From the NCBI RefSeq assembly GCF_000378985.1, contig NZ_KB905370.1, forward strand, positions 5,935,520 to 5,999,519: DNA of 64,000 bases, in the 5' to 3' direction. Both the position numbers and the translations under genes were made by a program. Below are positions 18,521 through 27,164 of the stretch, piece after piece. Each line of letters opens with the position of its first letter. The first letter of the stretch is position 1. This DNA comes from Ensifer sp. BR816. Lineage in GTDB: Bacteria; Pseudomonadota; Alphaproteobacteria; Rhizobiales; Rhizobiaceae. The notes under the pieces were generated by a model that saw only the letters and a list, made by a program, of their open reading frames with translations, searched no databases and had not been told where the DNA came from.

Positions 18521-19075
18521 GTGAAGAGAAGCTGGACGGGATCTGAACGCATGATGGCGAGGATTAAGGGGCTCGCGCTTTCGCGCGACGCGCGGGCTCC
18601 GCGGTCAACGGAGGCAGTCGTCGAGCCGTTCGCTTGGCTTGCCGGAGCCCACAAGGATCAATTGGCGCTCTGCGACAGCCTGGAGGCTATCGCCGACAAC
18701 CTTCCGGACATCGACCGGGAGATCTGTGCCTACGCGGCAAGGATGCTCGGCCCCCTGCTTCGGGAACTGCATGCCGGCGAGGAAGGCCTCGTCTTTGCCT
18801 GGATCGAACGGTGGCACAGTGCCGACGCTTCTCTGGCGGCAATGCTCGAACAGCTCAAATACGAGCATTGCGAAGACGAATGTTACGCAGAGGAACTGAC
18901 TGAGATGCTGGCGCGGCTCGGCGCAGCCGACGCGAGCGTCAACGCCGAAACCGCCGGCTACATGCTGCGCGGATTCTTCACAAATGTGCGCCGGCACATT
19001 GTTTTCGAACGGGAATGCCTGAGGGGCCTTCTTTCTCGGCACGGAAGCGAGCGGCCCGGAACCCTCCCGGCCTAA
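18521..19075 (+). CDS. Hemerythrin-like (HHE) domain protein
   Basis: This is an all-helical protein of about 184 residues with histidine and acidic residues spaced as in hemerythrin-like four-helix bundles ([50 protein letters not shown]). Such proteins bind a di-iron centre and sense or handle oxygen, nitric oxide or iron. The domain call is from motif spacing only. I choose GTG at 18521 because GGAGGACGG precedes it; ATGs at 18488 and 18509 are alternatives. It is divergent from fixN across a shared anaerobox. Confidence 0.72.
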   Translation: MKRSWTGSERMMARIKGLALSRDARAPRSTEAVVEPFAWLAGAHKDQLALCDSLEAIADNLPDIDREICAYAARMLGPLLRELHAGEEGLVFAWIERWHSADASLAAMLEQLKYEHCEDECYAEELTEMLARLGAADASVNAETAGYMLRGFFTNVRRHIVFERECLRGLLSRHGSERPGTLPA

Positions 19076-19117
19076 AGCGCGTCGCATTTAAAGGGAGCCG
19101 TGCAAAATCGAGGGCGA

Positions 19118-19828
19118 TCAAGCGGCGACCGCCCTCCGCCTGTCGGCATGTTCCTGGATGACCAGGATCGCCCCGAGGAGCTTGCCCGCACAAGATCGGC
19201 ACGGGGTCATGCGACAGCGGACGACGACGGTTCGGCTATCGACTGTCTTGGCGAAGGTGTAATCGATTACCTCGCCGGCGAAACAGCGGTCGAGATGGGA
19301 TCTGACGCGCTCTTCGAAGCGCTGAAGGCCGATGAACTCGACGACGTGCCGGCCGATCAGGTCCATCGGCCGACGCTCGAGATGGCTCGCATGCGCGGAA
19401 TTGGTATAGAGATACCGGTAGTCCGTCGTAATGACCGCGACGCGGTCCGGAAAACAGTCGAGGATCGCCTCATTCAGCAATCCCTCGTCGGCCCGCCCTT
19501 TGGTCGGCAGCTTGGGGGCCCGGTCGAGATCGAGCCCGGAGAGATCAACCGTCCCCGTCGCCGCGAGATAGCGATCGATCAGCGATTTAAGCAGTCGCGA
19601 GTGGCGCAGCACGCAGGCGATGTCGTCCGCCTCGGCTCGCAACAGGTCCAGAACGAACTGGAACTGGAGGCGGGCATCCTCGACACTCGAAGCCTTCTCG
19701 TCATAGACGGCCCTCAGAATTGGATCGAGTTCACGATCAAGGATGTCGATCAGGTGTTCGTCTGCGACCTTTACCGCATACTGAAGCTGCGAATACTTGA
19801 ACCAAAACAGCTCAATCAATTCGTTCAA
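19118..19828 (-). CDS. PAS-domain protein
   Basis: A 236-residue cytoplasmic protein. The N-terminal half is helical (FWFKYSQLQYAVKVADEHLID, residues 9-29). The C-terminal half carries a PAS fold (AILDCFPDRVAVITTDYRYLYTN, then DLIGRHVVEFIG and FEERVRSHLDRCFAGEVIDY). It has no histidine kinase or output domain, so it may be a sensor partner for another protein. CysxxCys-like residues (CRMTPCRSC) near the C-terminus could bind a metal. It is convergent with the hemerythrin-like gene and 188 bases from the ISAs1 insertion. Confidence 0.8.
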   Translation of the reverse strand: MNELIELFWFKYSQLQYAVKVADEHLIDILDRELDPILRAVYDEKASSVEDARLQFQFVLDLLRAEADDIACVLRHSRLLKSLIDRYLAATGTVDLSGLDLDRAPKLPTKGRADEGLLNEAILDCFPDRVAVITTDYRYLYTNSAHASHLERRPMDLIGRHVVEFIGLQRFEERVRSHLDRCFAGEVIDYTFAKTVDSRTVVVRCRMTPCRSCAGKLLGAILVIQEHADRRRAVAA

Positions 19829-19969
19829 TTTGAAAACCTCATTCCCGCGGAAAAGCCCGCGCCAATGCGTTCAAAAGCGAGTTAGTGCAGCTGAAAATTT
19901 CTTGGTTTTGACCGAACCCTGACGCCACGCGACACCGCGTTGCCTCTTCCACGCCCCGAGCACCACGAC

Positions 19970-19981
19970 GAGTGTACACTC
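19970..19981. promoter_or_regulatory. Perfect 12-bp palindrome upstream of the PAS gene
   Basis: GAGTGTACACTC is a perfect palindrome and extends as CGA-C/T-GAGTGTACACTC-A/G-TCG to 20 bp with one mismatched pair. It lies about 140 bases upstream of the PAS gene and 25 bases before the IS target duplication. It could be an operator, but no protein can be named. Confidence 0.4.
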
Positions 19982-20006
19982 ATCGCTTGCTCGTTCAACT
20001 GCAGAA

Positions 20007-20016
20007 GGAAGCGCCG
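20007..20016. repeat. Target-site duplication, left copy (ISAs1-family element)
   Basis: GGAAGCGCCG directly precedes the left terminal inverted repeat and is repeated exactly at 21289-21298 after the right one. A 10-bp duplication is in the range used by ISAs1-family elements and marks a recent insertion. Confidence 0.9.
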
Positions 20017-21288
20017 CAGGGCTTCGAACTCGGGTTAACGCGATTTCCCGCTTGCCAGAAGTCTGATTCCCTATGTGCTCGATGATTCGGGAGCATGGTG
20101 ATGAGCGTTGTGGCCTTGGAAGGGTTTGAGAAGTCGCGATTGAAGCTGTTGCTCGATCATCTCGGTGAGATCGAGGACGTTCGCGATCCCTGGCGTGTCG
20201 CCTACCGGTTGCGGGAAGTCCTGTTTTTGGTGGTTTGCGGCACGATCTGCGACTGTGACGATTATGATTTGATTTCGGAATGGGGCGAGCAGCATCTGGA
20301 TTTTCTCCGCCGCTTTCTGCCTTACGATCACGGGGTCCCGGGCGGGCGTTGGCTGACGATCCTGATGAACCGGATCGATCCGGCCCTGTTTTCGGCCGCC
20401 TTCACCGACTGGGTGCGCGAAAGCTGGCCCGACAAGCCGGATTTCATTGCCATCGACGGCAAAACCTCCCGCCGCAGCCATGACCGCGGCGCCGGCAAGG
20501 CGGCGCTGCATCTGGTTTCGGCCTACGCCACGACCCGCCGGCTGGTTCTGGCGCAGGAGGCGGTCGATGCCAAGAGCAATGAGACGGCGGCAATTCCGGT
20601 TATTCTGGAAAGGCTTGGCGCAAACGGCGGACTTGCCGGCGCCATCGTCTCGATCGATGCGATCGCCACCAACCCGACCATCGCCACCGCCATTGCCGAT
20701 CAGGGGGCCGATTACCTGCTGGCGGTCAAGGCCAACCAGCCGACGTTGCGCGCCGAAATCCAACGCTATTTCGAGGATGCACCGGACGGCGCGCTCAAGA
20801 GCGATATCGATGTCGACAAGGGCCATGGCCGCATCGAGCAGCGCATCGTCACCGTCTCGAGCGAGACCGACTGGCTGACGGGTGGCCGGCGCTTTCCCGG
20901 CGAATTGCGCCTGCCCGGCGCAAGGACGCTGATCCGCGTCCAGTCCCGCACCGAGTTGAAGGATCGCTGCCGCTTCGATACCCGCTACTTCATCTCCTCG
21001 GCCACTCTCGACGCAAACACCGCCGCCCAGGCCGTCCGAGGCCACTGGCTTATCGAAAACGCGCTGCACTGGACGCTCGACGTCGTCTTCCGCGACGACC
21101 AATCGCGCCTGCGCAAGGGTCATGGTGCCCAAAACATGGCCATCGTCAGACACTTCGCCATCAATCTCGTGCGCGCCGTCGCCGACAAGAAATCCATCAA
21201 GCTCCGCAGAAAACGCGCCGGCTGGAATACCGAGTATCTGCAAACGATCCTCGGGCCGCTCACCCGTTAACCCGGATTCGAAGCCCTG
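20017..21288 (+). mobile_element. Intact ISAs1-family insertion sequence (1272 bp)
   Basis: The element is bounded by 24-bp inverted repeats: left CAGGGCTTCGAACTCGGG.. at 20017-20040 and right at 21265-21288, identical at 22 of 24 positions when reverse-complemented. It is flanked by a perfect 10-bp direct duplication. It holds one transposase gene on the plus strand. It separates the PAS gene from the region behind lpxXL. All parts needed for transposition seem present. Confidence 0.93.
20095..21270 (+). CDS. ISAs1-family transposase (DDE type)
   Basis: This 391-residue transposase has the N-terminal DUF/H-repeat-associated helical part (HLGEIEDVRDPWRVAYRL) and the DDE domain with catalytic acids in FIAIDGKTSRRS, AIVSIDAIATN and HWLIENALHWTLDVVF. 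The stop lies just inside the right inverted repeat, as is usual. The frame is unbroken, so it is probably active. A second ATG at 20101 is possible as start. Confidence 0.93.
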   Translation: MVMSVVALEGFEKSRLKLLLDHLGEIEDVRDPWRVAYRLREVLFLVVCGTICDCDDYDLISEWGEQHLDFLRRFLPYDHGVPGGRWLTILMNRIDPALFSAAFTDWVRESWPDKPDFIAIDGKTSRRSHDRGAGKAALHLVSAYATTRRLVLAQEAVDAKSNETAAIPVILERLGANGGLAGAIVSIDAIATNPTIATAIADQGADYLLAVKANQPTLRAEIQRYFEDAPDGALKSDIDVDKGHGRIEQRIVTVSSETDWLTGGRRFPGELRLPGARTLIRVQSRTELKDRCRFDTRYFISSATLDANTAAQAVRGHWLIENALHWTLDVVFRDDQSRLRKGHGAQNMAIVRHFAINLVRAVADKKSIKLRRKRAGWNTEYLQTILGPLTR

Positions 21289-21298
21289 GGAAGCGCCG
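21289..21298. repeat. Target-site duplication, right copy (ISAs1-family element)
   Basis: GGAAGCGCCG is identical to 20007-20016 and abuts the right terminal inverted repeat. Joining the two flanks restores the pre-insertion sequence. Confidence 0.9.
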
Positions 21299-21380
21299 AC
21301 AGGTCGCAAACGTTTCCGACGCCGGATATTTGCGGCATCATTCGAGATTGCGCCTTGGAAAATCCGGCAGCGCTGGTCTA

Positions 21381-22427
21381 GAGCAACGTGCATTCATGTG
21401 TGTTCATAGCCTGCTGCTTTGAAGTAGTTTCTGCACTCGGCTGTTGAGAAGAGGGAGCAGATGTCGCCGATTGCTTGCCAGAGGCCGTCGATGGTGCGGA
21501 CGGCGCGGGCTCGCAGGTGTGCCTTGAGCTTTGCGAATGCCATTTCGATCGGGTTGAGATCGGGGCTGTAGGGCGGCAGGAACAGCATCCATGCACCCCG
21601 CGCCCGGATGGTCGCTTCTGCCCTTGGGCTCTCGTGGGCGGCGAGATTGTCGAGGATGACGACATCGCCCGGTGACAGCGTCGGGGCGAGCTGGGTCTCG
21701 ACATAGGTCTCGAAGATGCGCCGGTTCATCGGCCGATCGACGACGAAGGGGGCGGTCAGCCCATAACACCTGAGCCCGGCGATGAAGGTCTGTGTCTTCC
21801 AGTGCCCGAACGGCGCCTTGGAGCGCAGACGTTGGCCCTTCAGGCAGCGGCCCCGCAGACGGATCATCTTTGTCGTTGTGCCGGTTTCATCGAGGAAGAC
21901 GAGCCTGTGCGGTTCAAGCCGCATCCTTGGCTGGCGCTTCGCCACCCATTCTTCGCGCGCCTTTGCGATGTCCGGTCGATCCTGTTCGCTGGCCAGCAGC
22001 GTTTTTTTTGAAGCGATAGCCGTTGCGGATCAGCCAGCGCGAGATCGACGAGGGCGCCACCACCGTGCCGCGCTCGGCCAGTTCAGCGGCAAGCTCGGGC
22101 ATGGTGATGTCGTCCTTCTCGCGCACGCGTCGCATCAGGAAATCCCGGTGCGGATCAAGCTTGGAATAGCGCCAGCCGCCTTCCGGCTTCGGGGCCAGGC
22201 TGCCGGTTGCACGCCAGACCGCCACCAGCTTCACCACGAAGGAAACCGAGACACCGAACTGGGCGGCCGCCGCATGGCGCGACCGACCACCATCAACAAA
22301 TCGCGCTATCCGCTCGCGCAGATCAAGGGAATAGGCCTTGGTCATCGCAAATCGCCTCCACCCGAAGTGAATCACGAAATCGCAGAAACCGGAATCCCCG
22401 GCGATTCAGTCAGAACATCCGCCGCTC
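21381..22427 (-). mobile_element. IS630-family insertion sequence (about 1047 bp)
   Basis: The ends read GAGC inward from both sides, are only weakly inverted beyond that, and are flanked by TA (21379-21380 and 22428-22429), the target used by the IS630/mariner group. It carries a transposase gene in two overlapping frames. The right boundary falls within the stop codon of lpxXL. The exact inner limits of the inverted repeats are uncertain. Confidence 0.78.
21394..22345 (-). CDS. IS630-family transposase in two frames
   Basis: The first frame starts at 22345 (MTKAYSLDLRERIARFVDGG) and holds the helix-turn-helix and linker regions. The catalytic part, with DDE acids in VFLDETGTTT, VVILDNLAAHES and PDLNPIEMAFAKLK, lies in the second frame and ends at 21394. 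The frames meet at a run of eight A on the coding strand (complement of 22002-22009), where RYRFKK continues into the second frame as TLLASEQDRPD. Loss of one A or a +1 slip joins them. Two-frame transposases of this kind are usual in IS630 elements, so this need not be a dead gene. Confidence 0.82.
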
Positions 22428-23350
22428 TAGAGATTTCGCTTGATACGCCAGCGGTCGTGATACCAGAGCCACTGGCCAGGATATTCACGGACCCAGCTCT
22501 CGACCTTGTCGTTGAGCATCTGTGCCGTTGCGTTGACGTCGACGCTGCCGTCGGTCCTGCGGGGAATCTCGACTGCCGGCTCGAGCTCCAGGCGGAATCG
22601 GCCGCCAGGGAGACGAATGCAACGGGCCGGGTAGACCTCGCAATTGAACTGGCGAACCAGTTTCGCAAGCAGCGGATTGGTCTGGACGTCCTGCCCGAAA
22701 AACTTGGTCTTCAGCCCCTTGCGAAACTTCTGGTCGACCAGCACGCCGACGGCGCCGCCCCGTTCGAGCTGGCGGGCAAGTGCGAATGAAGAGCCCGCAT
22801 GAGACGGCACGAGGTTGCCCATCCGCTCCTTGCGGAACTCGAAGACCTTGTCCGCCATGTAAGGATTGTTCGGCGGGCGGAAGAGGACCGTCACGTCCAG
22901 CCCAAAGGCGGACCCCGCCACAGGCAGCATCTCGAAATTGCCGCTGTGCGCCGTGAAGACGATGAAGGGCCGCGGATTGTCGCGCAGTTCCAGGAACAGC
23001 GGAATGCCCGAGACCTCCACCCTGCCCGGCTGCGCACTGGTTGGATCGAAGTCGAAGAGCCGGTCGAGGAAGACATATTCGGCCGCGAGCCGGCCCATAT
23101 TGCCCCAGCTTTCGAGCGCAGTCTCCTCTATCCAGGCGTCGCTCTTCTCGGGAAAGGCATTGCGCAAGTTGGTGAGCGTCAGCTTGTGACGGCTGGTCTT
23201 CGGACCGATCCAGCGTGCGACGCGATCCATGAAATTGATCGCGGCATCCGCCGGAAAGAGCTTCAACACGTTGAGGAGCAGGAACACGAACTGCGCGATC
23301 AACCATTGCCGGAAGCGATCGGCAGCGAGCACCAGCCGTGTGATCAGCAT
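22427..23350 (-). CDS. lpxXL: Lipid A very-long-chain acyltransferase LpxXL
   Basis: This 307-residue enzyme of the LpxL/HtrB lauroyl acyltransferase family is placed last in the acpXL cluster, so it should transfer the 27-hydroxyoctacosanoyl chain to lipid A. It shows an N-terminal membrane helix (WLIAQFVFLLLNVLKLF), the acyltransferase motif FTAHSGNFEMLP (catalytic H in HSGNFE) and GAVGVLVDQKF. I prefer ATG at 23350; the frame opens from TTG at 23365, overlapping the adh stop. The stop codon TAG spans the IS630 junction and is restored on either side, so the protein appears unaltered. Confidence 0.92.
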   Translation of the reverse strand: MLITRLVLAADRFRQWLIAQFVFLLLNVLKLFPADAAINFMDRVARWIGPKTSRHKLTLTNLRNAFPEKSDAWIEETALESWGNMGRLAAEYVFLDRLFDFDPTSAQPGRVEVSGIPLFLELRDNPRPFIVFTAHSGNFEMLPVAGSAFGLDVTVLFRPPNNPYMADKVFEFRKERMGNLVPSHAGSSFALARQLERGGAVGVLVDQKFRKGLKTKFFGQDVQTNPLLAKLVRQFNCEVYPARCIRLPGGRFRLELEPAVEIPRRTDGSVDVNATAQMLNDKVESWVREYPGQWLWYHDRWRIKRNL

Positions 23351-23361
23351 CCGCACCGGGA

Positions 23362-24390
23362 TCAATCCATCCGCAGAATGATCTTGCCGAAGATCTGGCG
23401 CGACTCCATCCGCTCGAGCGCCCGGTCGATATCGGAAAGGCCGACCTCCGTATCGATCACCGGATGAACGAGGCCGCGCGCCATCTTCTGCATGGCATTC
23501 GCCATGTTCTCCATGCGGCAGCCGAAGGAACCGAGCAACTTCAACTGCTGCTGGAAGAGCATCATCAGGTTCATGTCGGTCGAGACGCCCGAGGTCGAAC
23601 CGCAGGTGACGAGCCGGCCGCCGCGCTTCATCGACAGCATCGAGCCCGCCCAGGTATCTTTGCCGACATGCTCGAACACGACGTCGACGCCCTTCTTCCT
23701 GGTGAGCTTGCGCACCACGCCCTCGAAACGGTCGGTGCGATAGTTGATCACGTGATCCGCGCCGAGCGCCTTTGCCTTCTCGATCTTGTCGTCGGAACCG
23801 ACCGTGGTGATGACGGTGCAGCCGATCTTCTTGGCGAGCTGGATCGCCGCCGAGCCAATGCCGGAGCCGCCGGCATGGACAAGGATCGTTTCGCCCGGCT
23901 CCAGCCTGGCATTGTCGAACAGCATGTGTTCCACGGTTCCGAAGGTGACCGGCGCGAGCGCCGCCCCGACCGCGTCGACACCGGGCGGCGCCGGCACCAG
24001 CAGGCGGGCCGGAAGGTTGATCTTCTCCTGGGCGAAGCCGTCGAGATGGAAGCCGTGCACGCCGCCGACATGTTCGCAGAGATTGTCTCGCCCTTCCTTG
24101 CAGGGACGGCAGAGGCCGCAGGTGCGCGCGCCATAGATCGAAACGAGCTGGCCCGGCAGGACATTTGCCACACCCGGTCCGATGCTCTCGACGACGCCGG
24201 ACGCTTCCGCGCCGATGACCAGCGGCATCTTGCGCTTGGCAAAGGCCATGCCGCGCCAGCCCCAGACGTCGATATGGTTGAGCGCGACGGCCTTCACCCG
24301 CAGCGTCACCTCGCCCGGACCGGGCGCCTCCGGCTCCGGCAGGTCGGTGATTTCAAGCTTGCGGTCATCGAGCAGTTGCAGGGCGCGCAT
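23362..24390 (-). CDS. Zinc-type alcohol dehydrogenase of the lipid A VLCFA cluster
   Basis: This 342-residue medium-chain dehydrogenase/reductase has a GroES-like domain with the catalytic-site NHIDVWGWRG, structural zinc cysteines (CGLCRPCKEGRDNLC) and the nucleotide fold GGSGIGSAAIQLAKKIG. It lies between fabF1XL and lpxXL in the operon for the long-chain fatty acid of lipid A, a conserved position in rhizobia. Its reaction there is not established; a redox step on the acyl chain is likely. The stop overlaps the lpxXL start region. A 278-bp gap with a palindromic repeat separates it from fabF1XL. Confidence 0.88.
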   Translation of the reverse strand: MRALQLLDDRKLEITDLPEPEAPGPGEVTLRVKAVALNHIDVWGWRGMAFAKRKMPLVIGAEASGVVESIGPGVANVLPGQLVSIYGARTCGLCRPCKEGRDNLCEHVGGVHGFHLDGFAQEKINLPARLLVPAPPGVDAVGAALAPVTFGTVEHMLFDNARLEPGETILVHAGGSGIGSAAIQLAKKIGCTVITTVGSDDKIEKAKALGADHVINYRTDRFEGVVRKLTRKKGVDVVFEHVGKDTWAGSMLSMKRGGRLVTCGSTSGVSTDMNLMMLFQQQLKLLGSFGCRMENMANAMQKMARGLVHPVIDTEVGLSDIDRALERMESRQIFGKIILRMD

Positions 24391-24473
24391 GGTCTTTCCT
24401 TTAAATGTTCAATCAGTCAAGCGGCTAGGCCGTGCTGACTAGGCATATATACACATTGGGAGATCGGCGCTGC

Positions 24474-24640
24474 ACCCCCCTCTGGCCTGCCGGCCATCTC
24501 CCCCGCAAGGGGGGAGATCGACCCGCGGCGAGCCAATCGCTTTAAGGTGCCCCGCGCTCAGAGTGCCTTGATGAGCAAGACGTCGCCACATCCAATCTCC
24601 CCCCTTGCGGGGGAGATGCCCGGCAGGGCAGAGGGGGGTA
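24474..24640. repeat. RIME-like composite palindromic repeat, intergenic copy
   Basis: Two arms (about 24475-24519 and 24595-24639) built from the same C-run/G-run palindrome CTGCCGGCCATCTCCCCCGC..GGGGGGAGAT are placed head to head with about 75 bases between. It lies between fabF1XL and adh within their operon. The same composite occurs twice inside cobN. It matches the look of RIME-type elements of rhizobia. Confidence 0.8.
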
Positions 24641-24668
24641 ACGCACGTGACCATCGCCCTCGCCAGAC

Positions 24669-25952
24669 TCAGGCCGGCTCGGCGGTCATGACGAGGCTGG
24701 CGTTCTGGCCGCCGAAACCGAAGGAATTCGACAGCACGGCAGTGACCTGCTGGCTGCGCTTCGCATTCGGCACGACATCGAGAACGATCGCCGGATCCGG
24801 GTTCTGGTAGTTGATGGTCGGCGGCAGCGTGCCGGTGAGCATCGTCTGAATCGAGAACACCGCCTCGACCGCACCGGCGGCGGTCAGCGTATGACCGATC
24901 ATCGACTTGTTGGACGAAACCGGGATCGACGGCAGCCGCTCGCCGAAGACGGCCGACATCGACAGATACTCCATCTTGTCGTTCTCCGGCGTCGATGTGC
25001 CATGCGCATTGATGTAGCCGATGCCGGTTTCATCGATGCCGGCGTCTGCGAGCGCCGCGCGGATCGTCGCGATCGCGGGGCCGCCGTCGGGCGACGAGCG
25101 CGTGCGGTGGAAGAGATCCGCCTTTTCGCCGCAGCCCTTGAGAATGCCGTAGACACGGGCGCCGCGGGCGATTGCCGCTTCGAGCGATTCCAGCACCAGG
25201 GTGGCCGCGCCTTCGGCGATGACGAAGCCGTCGCGATCCTTGGTGAAGGGCTTCGACGCCTTCTGCGGCGGATCGTTCTGGGTCGACAGCGCCGACAGCA
25301 GCGAGAAGCGGATCAGCGCCTCGGCGCTGACCGAACCATCGGTCGCAACCGTCAGCGCCCGGTCAGTGCGGCCCTGGCGGATCGCCTCGACGCCGAGTTG
25401 GATGGCCGTGGCGCCCGAGGCGCAGGCGGTCGATAGCGTCACCGGCAAGCCGCGCGTCCCGAAACGATCGGCAAGGCGCTCGGAAATCGAGCCGAACAGG
25501 ACCGCCTCATGGAAGACCGGGTCGGCCTTCTGGCGCATGGCGGCGAGAAACCGGTTATAGGCGTCGCCCGGCCGTTCCGAGGCCGGCGCCCGGTCCGCAA
25601 GCTCAAAGCGCGCGTTCCACTCCGGTTCGATCGGCGGCGCTGCGAGGAAGAGCGGGCCGTTGAAGTCGCCGGAAAGACCTGCCTGGGCGAGCGCTTCCAG
25701 AGTCGTCTCGCGGGCCATCGCGTAGGAACGTTCGACGGCGTTATCGGCCGGAATCTCGATGAAGTCGACGGTGCCGCTGATGCGGGTCGAAAGGCCTTCG
25801 GTCGGGAAACGGGTGATCTTGTGAATGCCGGAAACGCCGCCGCTGAGCGCCGCCCAGTTGTCCTCCAGCCCTTGTCCGAGCGAGGTGATGACACCCATGC
25901 CGGTAACGGCGACGATCGGGCGGCCGAAGTGATCCGTGTAAGCCTTGCTCAT
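24669..25952 (-). CDS. 3-oxoacyl-ACP synthase II, FabF1XL
   Basis: This 427-residue condensing enzyme of the KAS II family extends acyl chains on AcpXL for the very-long-chain fatty acid of lipid A. The active-site cysteine is C177 in STACASGA; the two histidines are in NAHGTSTP and MIGHTLTAAGA. It is the catalytically complete one of two synthases in the cluster, the other being at 25964. Both are translated from the same operon with an 11-base gap. Confidence 0.94.
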   Translation of the reverse strand: MSKAYTDHFGRPIVAVTGMGVITSLGQGLEDNWAALSGGVSGIHKITRFPTEGLSTRISGTVDFIEIPADNAVERSYAMARETTLEALAQAGLSGDFNGPLFLAAPPIEPEWNARFELADRAPASERPGDAYNRFLAAMRQKADPVFHEAVLFGSISERLADRFGTRGLPVTLSTACASGATAIQLGVEAIRQGRTDRALTVATDGSVSAEALIRFSLLSALSTQNDPPQKASKPFTKDRDGFVIAEGAATLVLESLEAAIARGARVYGILKGCGEKADLFHRTRSSPDGGPAIATIRAALADAGIDETGIGYINAHGTSTPENDKMEYLSMSAVFGERLPSIPVSSNKSMIGHTLTAAGAVEAVFSIQTMLTGTLPPTINYQNPDPAIVLDVVPNAKRSQQVTAVLSNSFGFGGQNASLVMTAEPA

Positions 25953-25963
25953 GCCTGGGCTCC

Positions 25964-27163
25964 TTATTCCGCGGAAAGCACGGCGACGCCTTCGCCGCGG
26001 GAATGGCCGATGGTGGTGACGATCGCCGCCTTGGCCGGCTCCGTCATCGGCGCTTCGGCAGGATCGAAGGGCGGCACCTTGGCCGCATGCCCGAGCGAGA
26101 GCGCCGCAAGGGCCATGCCGACCGGGAACTGTGCCTCGATGCCGTGGCCGACGAGACCGCCATAGGCGCGGACCGGCCGTCCGGCAAGCTCTGTCTCGAG
26201 GAAAGCCTTCTCGCGCCGCGCCAGGTCATGGAAGCCGCTGGTGCCGGAAAAGACCACGGTCGACTGCGGCTCCAACTCTGCGCCAGGTCGTGCCAGATCC
26301 CTGAGCCGAGCTTCGAGCCGGCCGTCCTCGCGGCTGCCCCGATCGCCTTCAATCGCATCGATCGTGGCATAGATGCGGGCGCCGCGCGCTTCGGCGTACT
26401 CGCGCGACTCCAGAACGAGGAAGGCGCCGACGGACCCAAGGATCATGCCGCCGCCATTATCGGGATTGCGCGACCAGATCGGGTGCCATTCACCAAGCGC
26501 ATGCCCCTGGATGGCTTCGACCAGCAGGATGATGTCGAGCCGCTCGGCCGAAAAAGCGCCGCCGACCAGCGTATGCGTCGACTGCCCGGCCTTGATACGG
26601 GCGAAAGCGGTTTCGATCGCCGAAATGCCTGCAGCCTCCTCGCCCATGAAGGTGCGCGACGATCCCGTCACCTTGTGGACGATCGAGATATTGCCGGCGA
26701 GAAGATTGGAGAGCTGGGCCAGAAAAAGCGTCGGGCGGAGCTCGGTCGTCAGCTTCTCGTTCAGGAGCTGTTCGCGATCGTTGCGCTTCAGCCCCTCGTC
26801 GACGATCAAGGAGTCGACATTGATATCGCGCTCTCCGCCGCCGGCGGCGACGATCATGTCCATGCTGCCGCAGGCTTCGAGGTTGTCCTTGAGCCCGGCG
26901 TCGTCGAGCGCGAGCCCGGCTGCGAAGACGCCGAGGCGCTGCCAATTCTCCATCTGCCGCTGATCGCCGCGCTTGGCGATCTGCTGCGACCAGTCGATTT
27001 CCGGCAGCGGATGGACCGGATAGGGCGCGAAGCGCTCCGTCTCGACCCGGGCCCTCGGCGGTGAGACGGCATTCAGCAGGGCCACATGCGGTTCGGCACC
27101 GACGCCCTGGCTCGTCACAATGCCGACGCCGGTGATTACAACGTCGTTTGCGGATTTGGTCAT
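25964..27163 (-). CDS. 3-oxoacyl-ACP synthase-like protein, FabF2XL, lacking the active-site Cys
   Basis: A 399-residue KAS II-like protein from the lipid A VLCFA cluster. The fold motifs are present (VVITGVGIVTS, GGGMILGSVGAFLVLESRE, LVGHGIEAQFPVGMAL), but the TACASG site is replaced by GEEAAG, with Glu176 where the nucleophile belongs, and NAHGT is replaced by GTSGFHDLA. This resembles the chain-length factor partner in type II polyketide synthases, and it probably forms a heterodimer with FabF1XL. The start at 27163 (MTKSAND) begins one base after the fabZXL stop. Confidence 0.88.
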   Translation of the reverse strand: MTKSANDVVITGVGIVTSQGVGAEPHVALLNAVSPPRARVETERFAPYPVHPLPEIDWSQQIAKRGDQRQMENWQRLGVFAAGLALDDAGLKDNLEACGSMDMIVAAGGGERDINVDSLIVDEGLKRNDREQLLNEKLTTELRPTLFLAQLSNLLAGNISIVHKVTGSSRTFMGEEAAGISAIETAFARIKAGQSTHTLVGGAFSAERLDIILLVEAIQGHALGEWHPIWSRNPDNGGGMILGSVGAFLVLESREYAEARGARIYATIDAIEGDRGSREDGRLEARLRDLARPGAELEPQSTVVFSGTSGFHDLARREKAFLETELAGRPVRAYGGLVGHGIEAQFPVGMALAALSLGHAAKVPPFDPAEAPMTEPAKAAIVTTIGHSRGEGVAVLSAE

Positions 27164-27164
27164 G

